A stretch of 64,000 nucleotides of DNA from Thiorhodovibrio litoralis (GTDB lineage: Bacteria; Pseudomonadota; Gammaproteobacteria; Chromatiales; Chromatiaceae). The stretch is taken from the NCBI RefSeq assembly GCF_033954455.1, contig NZ_CP121473.1, positions 1,178,001 through 1,242,000 of the forward strand, given 5' to 3'. Under the pieces are notes generated by a model, which ran no database searches, was not told the origin of the DNA, and saw only the letters and a program-made list of their open reading frames with translations. A program made the position numbers and the translations under genes. This document shows, piece by piece, positions 54,735 to 63,845 of the stretch. Numbering within the stretch: position 1 is the first letter of the stretch; every line of letters begins with the position of its first letter.

Positions 54735-54750
54735 AATGGCGGAGAGGGTG
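54735..54750. repeat. Right attachment repeat (attR core) within tRNA-Ser
   Basis: AATGGCGGAGAGGGTG covers the tRNA 3' end, with CCA, and two bases beyond. It matches the left copy exactly. Confidence 0.85.
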
Positions 54751-54826
54751 GGATTCGAACCCACGGACGGGATTAACCGTCGCCGGTTTTCAAGACCGGT
54801 GCATTCAACCGCTCTGCCACCTCTCC
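54737..54826 (-). tRNA. tRNA-Ser (anticodon UGA)
   Basis: A 90-base class II tRNA on the minus strand. The acceptor stem GGAGAGG pairs with CCTCTCC, with discriminator G and an encoded CCA. The anticodon loop CTTGAAA between CCGGT and ACCGG gives anticodon UGA at 54790-54792. A long variable arm (GACGGTTAATCCCGTC) and the T-arm GTTCGAATCC follow. It serves as the integration target of the element. Confidence 0.95.
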
Positions 54827-55191
54827 GAGGGTGCTGGTTGGCGCGGAACGCTGGGGCGGGGCATTAGGCTGGACTTTGCAGACGGATTGTCTGCTTTCAG
54901 ACGGTCTGCAAGAGACGGGGTGTCTGGAATGTCCGCGCGGCCCGGATGTGCGTTGTGCTGGCTGTTGAACGGCGTGCAAGGATAACGCATCAGCACTGGT
55001 CATGACCATCCCTTTATGCGCTTTGCTCGGGGGATTGAGTGCTTGATCTCGTGGCTGCTTGAGTTATCCTTGGCGGAACCAAGGGCACGGCGGCAGGGTC
55101 GGAAGGCGTTGATGTCCGCCGATGTCGGACCCAAATTTCTACAAAGTCACTGTCAACTTTGGCTTTATCAACATTGGAGTGGTGAGACACC
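54827..55191. other. Intergenic region between tRNA-Ser and yccA-like gene
   Basis: 365 bases without a supported gene. They include the divergent promoters expected for the tRNA and the YccA-like gene; no clear -35/-10 pair can be assigned. An imperfect inverted repeat (TTGCAGAC with GTCTGCAA, and inner GCAGAC/GTCTGC) lies at about 54875-54912. Confidence 0.5.
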
Positions 55192-55857
55192 ATGGCGAAT
55201 GATTACACGATGACTCAAGGTGCTTCGAGCGCCGTCGCAGCGAACAAGGTACTGAAAAATACTTACTTGCTGCTTTCCGCTACCCTCGGCTTCAGCGCGG
55301 TCATGGCCATGATCTCCATGGCGCTGGCGATGCCGCCCTGGGTCTATATGGTGTCGGTGATCGGCGCCATGCTGCTAGGTATGTTTGTGCTGCCGCGCGC
55401 GGCGCAGTCTGCCAGCGGTATCGGCGTGATTTTCCTGATTACCGGCATGCTCGGGTTCGGCCTCGGGTCGATATTGAGCATGTACATGGCGCTGCCGAAT
55501 GGTCCCAGCATCATCGCGACCGCTTTCGGCGGCACAGCGCTGATCTTCCTTGGCCTGTCTGGCTACGCGCTGACCAGCAAGCGGGATTTCAGCTTTCTAG
55601 GCGGCTTTGTCTTCGCTGGCATGATGGTGTTGTTGGTCGCCATCGTCGCGAATCTGTTCCTGAACATGCCGGCGCTGTCGCTGGCAATCTCAGGCGCGAT
55701 CATCCTGCTGATGAGTGCCTTCATTCTGTTTGATACCAGTCGTATCGCGCGGGGTGAGGAGACCAACTACATCATGGCCACCTACGGCATTTACCTGTCG
55801 ATCTTCAATATCTTTATCAGCCTGTTGCAGATTCTCGGCGTAATGGGCGATGAGTGA
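55192..55857 (+). CDS. yccA: Bax inhibitor-1/YccA family membrane protein
   Basis: The 221-residue inner-membrane protein has seven hydrophobic segments and the family pattern: NKVLKNTYLLLSATLGFSAV at the start, GSILSMYM, IATAFGGTALIFLGLSGYALTSKRDFSFLGGFVFAGM, and the closing SAFILFDTSRIARGEETNYIMATYGIYLSIFNIFISLLQIL with the conserved Asp pair region. E. coli YccA is a substrate and modulator of FtsH. GGAG lies 11 bases before ATG 55192. An intrinsic terminator follows the gene. Confidence 0.93.
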   Translation: MANDYTMTQGASSAVAANKVLKNTYLLLSATLGFSAVMAMISMALAMPPWVYMVSVIGAMLLGMFVLPRAAQSASGIGVIFLITGMLGFGLGSILSMYMALPNGPSIIATAFGGTALIFLGLSGYALTSKRDFSFLGGFVFAGMMVLLVAIVANLFLNMPALSLAISGAIILLMSAFILFDTSRIARGEETNYIMATYGIYLSIFNIFISLLQILGVMGDE

Positions 55858-55957
55858 GGTTGAACAGGCCTGACAGGACGGGCCGCCGCTGCGCGGCTTC
55901 CCCTGTTCATGGTCGCCGTCATCTGGAAGTGATGGCTGGTTTTTGATCTCGAAGGCC

Positions 55958-55985
55958 AAAACCCCGGACTCGTCCGGGGTTTTTT
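55958..55985 (+). terminator. Rho-independent terminator after yccA
   Basis: An 11-bp perfect stem (AAAACCCCGGA with TCCGGGGTTTT), loop CTCG, and a run of T follow the YccA-like gene by about 100 bp. Confidence 0.88.
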
Positions 55986-56000
55986 CTGGAGGCAGGCAGC

Positions 56001-56186
56001 ATGGATCTTTTCCTGAAAATTGTTTTGGCAGTGGTCATGGTGCTGCTGCTGTTTCGGATGTGGCCCGCTTACAAGTCTTGGCAAGAAAATGGCCCCAAGG
56101 CGCAGAAGGGCGATTGGGCGGCGGTGGTGCTGCCCTTGGCCGGCGTGGCCGGGCTGGTAGTGGTGCTGGTGTTGATGGTGCGCTGA
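56001..56186 (+). CDS. Small two-helix membrane protein
   Basis: The 61-residue protein has two hydrophobic segments (residues 3-20 and 40-60) joined by a short polar, basic loop (AYKSWQENGPKAQKGDW). GGAGGCAGGCAGC precedes the ATG. Its sequence is unlike known small toxins, and I do not recognise a family. It lies right after the yccA terminator and 108 bp upstream of dnaE, and is likely an independent or dnaE-leader gene. Confidence 0.7.
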   Translation: MDLFLKIVLAVVMVLLLFRMWPAYKSWQENGPKAQKGDWAAVVLPLAGVAGLVVVLVLMVR

Positions 56187-56294
56187 TTGCTTGCGCGCAG
56201 CCGATGCAGTGCCGAACGGCTGAGGTCGCCGGCATGCACTTGTCCCATCGCTGATTTTCTTCGCTAAAACTTTTCGCGTATCAGGCGCTGGATT

Positions 56295-59200
56295 GTGGAA
56301 CAGCCCTTCGTCCATCTGCATTTGCATTCGGAATTTTCCCTGGTCGATGGTTTGATCCGTCCTAAGGCGCTGGTGGCAGCCGCGGCCGGGGGTGGTATGC
56401 CGGCAGTGGCGGTGACGGATGTCACCAATTTGTTTTGCCTGGTGCGCTTTTACAAGGCGGCCATGGCGGCCGGGGTCAAGCCCATTGTCGGTGGCGAGTT
56501 TTTGCTCGAAGACCCGGCTGACCCCGCCAATCCGCATCGGCTGGTGTTGCTGGTGCAGGACCTGACCGGCTACCGCAATCTGACCCGACTGATTTCCCGC
56601 GCTTATGTCGAGCGTCAGGATGCGAATTTTCCCCGTATCAACAAAGACTGGCTGCGCGAAGGTGCCCAGGGGCTGATCGCGCTTTCCGCGGGGCGCGCAG
56701 GCGATATCGGCAAGGCGCTGGTGCGCGGTCATCGTGATGAGGCCGAGCGTCTGCTTGCGCACTGGCTCGAGCTGTTCGACGGGCGTTTCTATCTGGAGCT
56801 GATTCGCACCGGTCGCCAGGACGAGGATCTGTATATCGAGGCCGCGGTCGATCTGGCTGCCGCGCATTTGGTGCCCGTGGTGGCAACCAATGACGTGCGC
56901 TTTCTGGCGGCCGATGACTTCGATGCCCACGAGGTGCGCGTGTGCATCCATGAGGGCGTGACGCTCGAGGACCCACGCCGGTCGCGGCATTACAGCCCGG
57001 AGCAATATCTGCGCACGCCGGCGGAGATGGCTGAGCTGTTCGCCGATTTGCCGGAGGCGCTGGAGAATTCACTCGAGATCGCTAAGCGCTGCAATCTGGA
57101 ACTGGAGCTGGGCAAGAGCTATTTGCCCGACTCACCGGTGCCCGAGGGGCGCACGGTCGATGAGTTCATCGCCGAGGCCTCCCGAGAAGGGCTCGACTGG
57201 CGTCTCGCGCGCACCTTTGATGTGAATGCGCCGGACTTCGCCGAGCGCCGTCGGGTCTATGACGAGCGTTTGCAGACTGAGCTCAAGGTCATCTGCGACA
57301 TGGGCTTTCCTGGCTACTTCCTCATCGTCGCCGACTTTATCCAGTGGACCAAGGACCAAGGTATTCCGGTTGGGCCTGGGCGAGGCTCGGGCGCGGGCTC
57401 GCTGGTGGCCTACGCGCTCAAGATCACTGATCTTGACCCCATCGAGCATGATCTGCTGTTCGAGCGTTTTCTGAACCCGGAGCGCGTGTCCATGCCCGAC
57501 TTCGATGTCGACTTCTGCATGGAGCGCCGCGACGAAGTCATCGACTATGTCGCCGACAAATATGGCCGTGAGGCGGTCTCGCAGATCATCACCTTTGGCA
57601 CCATGGCCGCCAAGGCGGTGGTCCGCGATGTCGGGCGGGTGCTGGGGCAATCCTATGGTTTTGTCGACAAGATCGCCAAAATGGTGCCCTTCGAGCTGAA
57701 GATGACACTCGACAAGGCCCTGGTCGAGAGCGAGGAGCTAAAAGCGGCCTATGCCGAGGATGAGGCCGTGACCGCCATCATCGACATGGCGCGCAAGCTT
57801 GAGGGGCTGGCGCGCAATGCCGGCAAGCATGCCGGCGGGGTGGTCATCGCGCCGACCAAGCTGACCGATTTCGCACCGCTCTACTGCGAGCCGGGTGGTG
57901 TGAATCTGGTCACCCAGTTCGACAAGGATGATGTCGAGCAGGCTGGTCTGGTGAAGTTCGACTTCCTCGGCCTGCGCACCCTGACCATCATCGACTGGGC
58001 GCTTAAGACAGTGAATACCCAGCGCGCCGAGCAGGGCGAGGCACCACTCGAGATCGAGCGCATCGACCCGCAGGACGCAGATGCCTTCACGCTGCTCAAG
58101 CGCTGCGCTACCACCGCCGTGTTTCAGCTCGAGTCGCGCGGCATGAAGGAGCTGATAAAAAAGCTCCAGCCCGACAGCTTCGGCGACATTACCGCCCTGG
58201 TGGCCCTGTTCCGTCCCGGTCCGCTGCAGTCCGGCATGGTGGATGACTTCATCGACCGCAAGCACGGCCGCGCTGCGGTGGCCTATCCGCACCCGGACCT
58301 CGAGCCCATCCTCAAGCCCACCTATGGCGTCATCCTGTATCAGGAGCAGGTGATGCAGATCGCCCAGGTGCTCGCCGGCTATTCGCTCGGCGGCGCCGAC
58401 CTGCTGCGCCGGGCCATGGGCAAGAAGAAAGTCGAGGAGATGGACAAGCAGCGCGCCATCTTCGAGCAGGGCGCCGCCGAGCGCGGTGTGGATGCCGGCG
58501 TCGCCACGCACATTTTCGACCTGATGGAGAAATTCGCCGGCTATGGCTTCAACAAGAGCCACTCCGCCGCCTATGCGCTGGTGTCCTATCAGACCCTGTG
58601 GCTCAAGGCGCATTATCCGGCGGCTTTCATGGCCGCGGTGCTCTCGGCGGACATGGACAACACCGACAAGGTGGTCACGCTCATCGACGAATGCCGCGCG
58701 ATGAAGCTGGCCGTCGATCCGCCCTGCATCAATGGGTCGGACTGGCGCTTCACCACCGCAGGCGATGCGCGCGTCATCTACGGTCTTGGCGCCATCAAGG
58801 GCGTCGGTGAGTCCGCCATCGAGAACATTCTCGCGGTGCGCGGTGGCCGGTCCTTCAGTGATCTGTGGGACTTCTGTCGTCGCATTGACCTGCGTCGCGT
58901 CAATCGCCGGGTGATCGAGGCGCTGATTCGCGCTGGTGCGCTCGACCGCATCGGCAAGAACCGCGCGACTCTGTTAAATCAGCTGCCGGTTGCGCTCAAG
59001 CTGGCCGAGCAGTCGCACGCCAGCGCCAGCAGCGGCCAGAATGATCTGTTCGGGATGGGCGGAGGCGGCGACGAGGCCGACGCCGGTCCCGACCCGCAGA
59101 TTGCCGCCGACGAGTGGCCGGAATGGGACGAAGACGAGCGCCTGCTTGGCGAGAAGGAAACCCTGGGCCTGTATCTGACCGGCCACCCGATCGACGCCTA

Positions 59201-59942
59201 TGAGTCCGAGCTCAACGCCATGGTCTCGCGGCGCATTGCCGGCTTGGTCGAAAGCGGGCAGGGGCTTGGCTTTGGCGACGAGGGCGGCGGGCGCGGTGAG
59301 CCGCGCACCGTGGTTGGCCTGGTGGTGGCCGTGCGCACCAACAAGACTCAGCGCGGGCGCATGGCCAGTTTTACTCTCGATGACCGCACCGGGCGCATCG
59401 AGGCGACAGCGTTCTCGGAGCTCTACGAGCAGGTGCGCGAGTTGTTGGTCCCCGACAGCATCCTGGTGGTGTCAGGGCAGGTGGCGTTCGACCACTTCCG
59501 CGACAGCTGGTCGCTGCGGGCCAGTGCCGTGCGCCCACTGGCCGAAGCCCGCGCGGAGCTGGCCGACCACCTGCTGGTCAGTGTCGATCTGGCCGACCCG
59601 GAGCGGCATCGCCAGGGCAGCGCCCTGGTCAACAGCATGATCGACATCCTGCAGCAGTTTCGCGGCAGCGGACTCGGCGCGCGCATCCGCTATCACCGCC
59701 CTGGCGCCAGCGGCGAGCTGAATCTGGGCGAGGATTGGCGGGTGGCCCCCAGCGACAATCTCATCAAGCGCTTGCGACAGCTGCTTGGCAGCAAGGCAGT
59801 CGAGATCGTCTACCAACGCGAGCTGCGCCTCGCGCCGACGCTTAACCTGGTGGAAGCAGGACGGCTCGAGGACGAGCCTGAGCCATACATCGGGGCGGAA
59901 TTCGCGCCGGAACTTGAACCAGAGCCAGCTAATCTGGCTTGA
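56295..59942 (+). CDS. dnaE: DNA polymerase III alpha subunit
   Basis: DnaE is the replicative polymerase. The 1215-residue protein has the PHP domain (FVHLHLHSEFSLVDGLIRPKALV, AVAVTDVTNLF, KPIVGGEF), the polymerase core with GPGRGSGAGSLVAYALKITDLDP and PDFDVDFCMERRDEVIDYV (catalytic aspartates), GTMAAKAVVRDVGRV, GLAREAGKHAGGVV-like ARNAGKHAGGVVIAP, FQLESRGMKELIKKLQP and GYGFNKSHSAAYALVSYQTLWLKAHYP. A helix-hairpin-helix, an OB domain (VVGLVVAVRTNKTQRGRMASFTLDDRTG) and the tail follow. The start is GTG 56295, which aligns with the family; no strong Shine-Dalgarno site is visible. Slightly longer than E. coli (1160). Confidence 0.96.
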   Translation: MEQPFVHLHLHSEFSLVDGLIRPKALVAAAAGGGMPAVAVTDVTNLFCLVRFYKAAMAAGVKPIVGGEFLLEDPADPANPHRLVLLVQDLTGYRNLTRLISRAYVERQDANFPRINKDWLREGAQGLIALSAGRAGDIGKALVRGHRDEAERLLAHWLELFDGRFYLELIRTGRQDEDLYIEAAVDLAAAHLVPVVATNDVRFLAADDFDAHEVRVCIHEGVTLEDPRRSRHYSPEQYLRTPAEMAELFADLPEALENSLEIAKRCNLELELGKSYLPDSPVPEGRTVDEFIAEASREGLDWRLARTFDVNAPDFAERRRVYDERLQTELKVICDMGFPGYFLIVADFIQWTKDQGIPVGPGRGSGAGSLVAYALKITDLDPIEHDLLFERFLNPERVSMPDFDVDFCMERRDEVIDYVADKYGREAVSQIITFGTMAAKAVVRDVGRVLGQSYGFVDKIAKMVPFELKMTLDKALVESEELKAAYAEDEAVTAIIDMARKLEGLARNAGKHAGGVVIAPTKLTDFAPLYCEPGGVNLVTQFDKDDVEQAGLVKFDFLGLRTLTIIDWALKTVNTQRAEQGEAPLEIERIDPQDADAFTLLKRCATTAVFQLESRGMKELIKKLQPDSFGDITALVALFRPGPLQSGMVDDFIDRKHGRAAVAYPHPDLEPILKPTYGVILYQEQVMQIAQVLAGYSLGGADLLRRAMGKKKVEEMDKQRAIFEQGAAERGVDAGVATHIFDLMEKFAGYGFNKSHSAAYALVSYQTLWLKAHYPAAFMAAVLSADMDNTDKVVTLIDECRAMKLAVDPPCINGSDWRFTTAGDARVIYGLGAIKGVGESAIENILAVRGGRSFSDLWDFCRRIDLRRVNRRVIEALIRAGALDRIGKNRATLLNQLPVALKLAEQSHASASSGQNDLFGMGGGGDEADAGPDPQIAADEWPEWDEDERLLGEKETLGLYLTGHPIDAYESELNAMVSRRIAGLVESGQGLGFGDEGGGRGEPRTVVGLVVAVRTNKTQRGRMASFTLDDRTGRIEATAFSELYEQVRELLVPDSILVVSGQVAFDHFRDSWSLRASAVRPLAEARAELADHLLVSVDLADPERHRQGSALVNSMIDILQQFRGSGLGARIRYHRPGASGELNLGEDWRVAPSDNLIKRLRQLLGSKAVEIVYQRELRLAPTLNLVEAGRLEDEPEPYIGAEFAPELEPEPANLA

Positions 59943-59983
59943 CCTGGCTTGATTAGGCCCAGACCGAATCAGACCAGATCGAT

Positions 59984-61315
59984 TTAGAAGGTCTTGGTGA
60001 CTTCAAGGCCAATTATATGAGCTTGAGCTTCATACCTGCCAGCAATGGCGGTGGTGCCGTTGACATCGCCGGGGTCGGTGAGTGGATTGTAAGGACGTAC
60101 CCCGTCGACATCGCGGTTTTCAAACATGACTAGCATGTAACCAGCATCGATACGCCAGCCGTCGCTGAGTTGGTGGCCGACACCAAGGCTAATCAACTGA
60201 CGATTATTATCGGGCACCCGGGCACTGAAGTAATCGTCAGGCTGAGCATTTTCGTCGTAGGCATAGCCGAAGCGCAGCAGAGTCGCCGGCGTCAGTTGAT
60301 AGGTCAGGCCAAGACGATAGGCATTCGAGTCTTCCCATTGGTTCTGGTCTTCAAGCAGCGTCTGACCGCTGGTGCGACTTTCAACTGTAATGCGATTGAA
60401 CTCGCTCCAGCCCATGCGTGTCCAGTCGAATTCGATCGCTAGTTTTGGCGTCAGCTTGTAGCGCGCTCCAAGTTGCAGGCGCCAAGGTAGATTCAAATCG
60501 AGCTCGGCACTTTGCGCCGGCGGCAGTCCGCTGAGTCCGCCGGTTTGTGCGTAAAGAGCCGCCAATGTGTCATTCAGTGGGCGATAACTGCCGGTGACCT
60601 GCACGGTGGCGGCCGAATGGAAATTCGCCCCCAGGCTCCAGCGTTCCTGCTTATAGAGCGCGCTTAAGTTGAATCCCCAGCCGGTGCCGTCACCGCTGAG
60701 ATCCGTGAGCGAGGAATTGAGCGTGGCCGACTTGAGCCAGTAAAGATCGGCGCCTGCTGAGAGGCTGAGCTGATCGCTGACTTTATAGGTGAGCGTGGGT
60801 GAAAAATCGATTGTCTCGAGTTTGCTTTGGGTGGGCTGGGGGCTGATGGGCACCTCGGCACCTGTTGGCAGGGTGGTCGTTCCGGTCAGGGCCGGAAAAG
60901 TGCCAGTGGGCCAGCGGGTCTCGAGACCAAAGGGAGCGGTGATGCCAAGACCAGCCCACCATTGATCATTCAGCTTAATCGCAGCCTGCATCATGGGTGC
61001 GGCCAGCCAGTCAGCACCCTGACTGTCGTGACTGCCGGTGGCTGTGCGCACCGAAAAATTCGGCCCGATGAACAGACTGCCGGCGGCAATGGAGCTTTGG
61101 TCATGAAAGCCCATGGCAGCCGGATTAAAAGCAAAAGCACCGGGATCTTCCGGATTAGCAACCATGGCGTTAGCGGAACCGAGGCCGGCCACGGAAATCT
61201 CCGGCACCGCGAATCCTGATGCCTGGACTGAATCTATCGTGGCCAGACTGAAGCCAACAGCCATAGTCAGACCGCAGGCGAGAACAAGGCGGTGTTTTCG
61301 GGTAATGGGTTTCAA
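59984..61315 (-). CDS. FadL/TodX-family outer membrane transport protein
   Basis: The 443-residue beta-barrel has a signal peptide (RKHRLVLACGLTMAVGFSLATIDSVQA) and then the conserved SGFAVPEISVAGLGSANAMVANPEDPGAFAFNPAAMGF, where the NPA motif of the hatch domain is clear. Barrel strands alternate throughout, ending in a C-terminal Phe (VTKTF), the outer-membrane insertion signal. Members import long-chain fatty acids or other hydrophobic compounds. The start is TTG 61315 with AGGGGGC seven bases upstream; no ATG gives the full signal. It is convergent with dnaE. Confidence 0.92.
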   Translation of the reverse strand: MKPITRKHRLVLACGLTMAVGFSLATIDSVQASGFAVPEISVAGLGSANAMVANPEDPGAFAFNPAAMGFHDQSSIAAGSLFIGPNFSVRTATGSHDSQGADWLAAPMMQAAIKLNDQWWAGLGITAPFGLETRWPTGTFPALTGTTTLPTGAEVPISPQPTQSKLETIDFSPTLTYKVSDQLSLSAGADLYWLKSATLNSSLTDLSGDGTGWGFNLSALYKQERWSLGANFHSAATVQVTGSYRPLNDTLAALYAQTGGLSGLPPAQSAELDLNLPWRLQLGARYKLTPKLAIEFDWTRMGWSEFNRITVESRTSGQTLLEDQNQWEDSNAYRLGLTYQLTPATLLRFGYAYDENAQPDDYFSARVPDNNRQLISLGVGHQLSDGWRIDAGYMLVMFENRDVDGVRPYNPLTDPGDVNGTTAIAGRYEAQAHIIGLEVTKTF

Positions 61316-61435
61316 GGCGGTGCCCCCTGGTAAAGTGAGAGAAAGGCCCGCGACTCAGTGCATCAAGGCCCGTCATGAACCTGTAAAATATAAGGGAATT
61401 TGTTGCGGGTGCCCAGAGGGTTTCACCAAGAGTGC

Positions 61436-63157
61436 TTAATCTGTTCTCTCCGCTAAAGGCGGGTTCGTGGGCGCTTCCTCATGGGACTCACGTGTCATGC
61501 GTTGCAGGAAGGCGGCGATCTGGGCGGGAGATTCTGTCTCTAAGTGAATGGCGGTGTGGTCTTCCTCGCGGCTTAGCGGATCATGTTTTTCCTGCTGGCG
61601 TGCGAGAATGACCGTATCGGCATCTGAGGCGTCGTCACCGCGGCTGAGTCGTGAGAGCACTCTTGCTTTAAGGACATCCGGCGGCGCCTTGAGCGCCAGA
61701 ATGGTGAAGTCGCAGTGCTGCTCGCGAGCCAGTGCATGGAACCACTGGCGGTGCTCGGCGCACAGAAAGGCGGCATCGACCAGCACGCTGCAGCCGGCGA
61801 GCAATATCTGCTCGGCGAGCGCGAGCAGGCGCTGATAAGTTTGCCGCGAGGCTTGCTCGCCATAAAGTTGGGGCGCGCGCGCTTCGTTCTGCGTGGCCGC
61901 GAACAGGCGTTTGCGCTCGATGTCGGAGCGGATTTGAATCAGTGGCAGACGCTCGCGCAGCGCATGTCCGAGCCAGGTTTTGCCTGATCCCGACAGCCCA
62001 TGGGTGATCAGAAGCCTGGGCTGATGGACTCTGGTGTAGTCCTCGGCCAGGCAAAGATAGTGGTCAAGCTGCGCGCGCGCCTGGGCTTCGTCTTCCGGGG
62101 AGTCGGGATGCCCTTGATGAAGTTGGCTCAGGCGGATGCCGCTGACCTTGGCACGCACCATGGCGCGATAGACCTGATAAAAGGCCAGCAGGCGCAGGCC
62201 GGCATAGTCGCCGGTGAGTTCCAGGTAGGTGTTGATCAGGCGTCGCTCGAGTGCGGTCTCGCCGATCTCGCGCAGGTCCATAGCGAGAAAAGCCAGGTCG
62301 CTGATGCAATCGATCCAGCGCAACTCGGGATTGAACTCCAGCGCATCGAAGATGGTCGGCTCGCCGTCGAGCAGGGCGATGTTGCCGCGATGCAGATCGC
62401 CATGGCATTCGCGAATCCAGCCCTCCATCTTGCGCGCGGCGAGCAGCGACTCGAACTCGCGAAAGCGCTGACGGGTCCAGTGCTCAATTCGGCTGACGCG
62501 CTCTGCGCTGTCGGGGCAGAGCGGTCCGTCGCGCAGAACCTGAACGTTGGCCAGCATGGGCTTGAGGATTTTTTCTGGAGTTCCGTAGGGGCTGTCGCTG
62601 CCGGCGGCGGGCTGGCTCTGATGAAATGCCGCGATCTGCTCCGCCAGACGATCAATAATGCCGCGGTCGACGGGGGTCTCGGTCAGCACCACCTGGCGCG
62701 GAAAGCGGCGCATGCGCACCGCATATTCCAGCGCCTCGCCATGGGTTTGCAGACGGATGCGACCGGCCTGTTCGCCGATCTGCACCACATCCAGATAGAG
62801 CCCGGGCGCCAGGCGGCGGTTGATGCGGACTTCCTCATGGCAGAAGTGCCGGCGCTGCTCCAGGGTGGAGAAATCGAGAAACCCAAGATTGACGGGCTTT
62901 TTCAGCTTATAGGCGTATGCACCGGCGAGCAGAACGAAGGAGATGTGAGTTTCAATGACCTCGATCGACCCGACGGGATGCGGGTAGGCGTCCGGCTGCT
63001 TGAGTGCCTCGATGATGGAAGCGAGTGTCTGACGGGGCGCGTCTGCTGAGTGACCCGGTGAGTGATCCATGGAAAGATCAGGTGAGCGATCCGGTGAGTC
63101 GTCCCCAGATTTGTCGGGAGAACGGTTCGGCGATCCGTCTGGGAGCCTGGCTGTCAT
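61436..63157 (-). CDS. Aminoglycoside-phosphotransferase-like / AAA ATPase fusion protein
   Basis: The N-terminal half (residues about 60-330) is a kinase-like fold of the APH type: VELAGAYAYKLKKPVNLGFLDFSTLEQRR-like core, and CHGDLHRGNIALL with IFDALEFNPELRWID as the catalytic and metal sites. The C-terminal half has a P-loop (THGLSGSGKTWLG) with IRSDIERKRL and DAAFLCAEHR, like zeta-toxin or kinase-type ATPases. This two-domain type is known widely but without a settled substrate. ATG 63157 (MTARLPDGS) is preferred; the frame extends to 63238 with a hydrophobic run made by a tandem repeat. Residues 5-38 are Ser/Pro/Asp repeats (PDRSPDLSMDHSPGHS). Confidence 0.82.
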   Translation of the reverse strand: MTARLPDGSPNRSPDKSGDDSPDRSPDLSMDHSPGHSADAPRQTLASIIEALKQPDAYPHPVGSIEVIETHISFVLLAGAYAYKLKKPVNLGFLDFSTLEQRRHFCHEEVRINRRLAPGLYLDVVQIGEQAGRIRLQTHGEALEYAVRMRRFPRQVVLTETPVDRGIIDRLAEQIAAFHQSQPAAGSDSPYGTPEKILKPMLANVQVLRDGPLCPDSAERVSRIEHWTRQRFREFESLLAARKMEGWIRECHGDLHRGNIALLDGEPTIFDALEFNPELRWIDCISDLAFLAMDLREIGETALERRLINTYLELTGDYAGLRLLAFYQVYRAMVRAKVSGIRLSQLHQGHPDSPEDEAQARAQLDHYLCLAEDYTRVHQPRLLITHGLSGSGKTWLGHALRERLPLIQIRSDIERKRLFAATQNEARAPQLYGEQASRQTYQRLLALAEQILLAGCSVLVDAAFLCAEHRQWFHALAREQHCDFTILALKAPPDVLKARVLSRLSRGDDASDADTVILARQQEKHDPLSREEDHTAIHLETESPAQIAAFLQRMTRESHEEAPTNPPLAERTD

Positions 63158-63190
63158 GACAGCGCGCTGCTGATGCCAGTCAGAGGCCAC

Positions 63191-63220
63191 AAGGCAAGCG
63201 ACCAGAAGGCAAGCGACCAG
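63191..63220. repeat. 15-bp tandem duplication upstream of the kinase fusion gene
   Basis: AAGGCAAGCGACCAG is repeated exactly head to tail (63191-63205, 63206-63220). In the upstream extension of the kinase frame it encodes LLVACLLVAC. Confidence 0.8.
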
Positions 63221-63373
63221 AAGAGGGCTTCGGACCATGCTGCCGCTTGATGCAGCGCCGGAGCTTGACTATGATCGCGCGTCACTTGCTGGCCTGCCGA
63301 GCAGGTAGCCTGGCAGTGGTGTTTCGACCCAGTCTTATTGTTTTGAGTCTTGTTGTTTTTAAGAGAGTTGCCC

Positions 63374-63574
63374 ATGAATATTGATCGTATCGTCTTTGCC
63401 TTTGCCGGATTCATGATTCTGCTGACCTTACTGCTGGGCTGGCAGTTCAGCGAGTACTGGTATCTGTTCACCGCCTTTATCGGGCTGAATTTGCTGCAGT
63501 CGGCCTTTACCGGCTTCTGCCCTCTGGCCTTGATTCTCAAGAAAATGAACAAGCCATCGGGCGCGGCGTTCTGA
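63374..63574 (+). CDS. DUF2892 (YgaP-type) membrane protein
   Basis: The 66-residue inner-membrane protein has two hydrophobic segments and the DUF2892 pattern: MNIDRIVFAFAGFMILLTLLLG, then FTAFIGLNLLQSAFTGFCPLALILKKM. The FTGFCPL motif with one Cys is typical; in YgaP the same domain is fused to a rhodanese. Stand-alone copies are often near sulfur genes; none are here. ATG 63374 has AGAG upstream. Confidence 0.88.
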   Translation: MNIDRIVFAFAGFMILLTLLLGWQFSEYWYLFTAFIGLNLLQSAFTGFCPLALILKKMNKPSGAAF

Positions 63575-63602
63575 AACCCAGGGTGGGCTGGAGTCCGCCA
63601 GG

Positions 63603-63845
63603 CTACTCCGACCACAGGCGCAGTGCATTGCGAATATCGACGTCGCGCAGGGTGGTCACGGATTGACCGCGCTGGCGCAGCTCTTTGAGCATGCGATCGA
63701 TTTCACGCTCAGCCAGCATCCAATCGCGCTCGGCTTGGCCCGGGGCAAAGCCGCGACGCTCGGAGAGAAAATAGGCGGCCACCGCGATCATGCGATGGCG
63801 GTCGGCTGCGGTGGGGCTGATGACAGAAGACGGTTGTGCGCTCAT
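63603..63845 (-). CDS. DUF2934-domain protein
   Basis: The 80-residue protein has the DUF2934 helix pair: RHRMIAVAAYFLSERRGFAPGQAERDWMLAEREIDRML. The rest is a short helical tail. The function is unknown. It is convergent with the DUF2892 gene. Family length is typical (60-100). Confidence 0.82.
   Translation of the reverse strand: MSAQPSSVISPTAADRHRMIAVAAYFLSERRGFAPGQAERDWMLAEREIDRMLKELRQRGQSVTTLRDVDIRNALRLWSE

Larger units (their letters stand above)
48042..54750. mobile_element. Integrative element in tRNA-Ser, phage-satellite-like
   Basis: The 6.7-kb element is bounded by the 16-bp direct repeat AATGGCGGAGAGGGTG, the right copy covering the 3' end of a tRNA-Ser gene that stays intact. 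All protein genes point rightward toward the tRNA: tyrosine integrase, a 452-bp structured gap, AlpA-like regulator, RepB-primase/DUF3987 protein, two unknown small proteins, a DUF5681 protein, a terminase-small-subunit-like protein and a DFDLP-repeat small ORF. Genes overlap by ATGA or lie a few bases apart. No capsid, tail, portal, large terminase, relaxase or conjugation gene is present. Integrase, AlpA and replication protein plus a TerS-like protein is a layout known from phage-inducible satellites. Whether it excises or is packaged is not shown. Confidence 0.8.
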
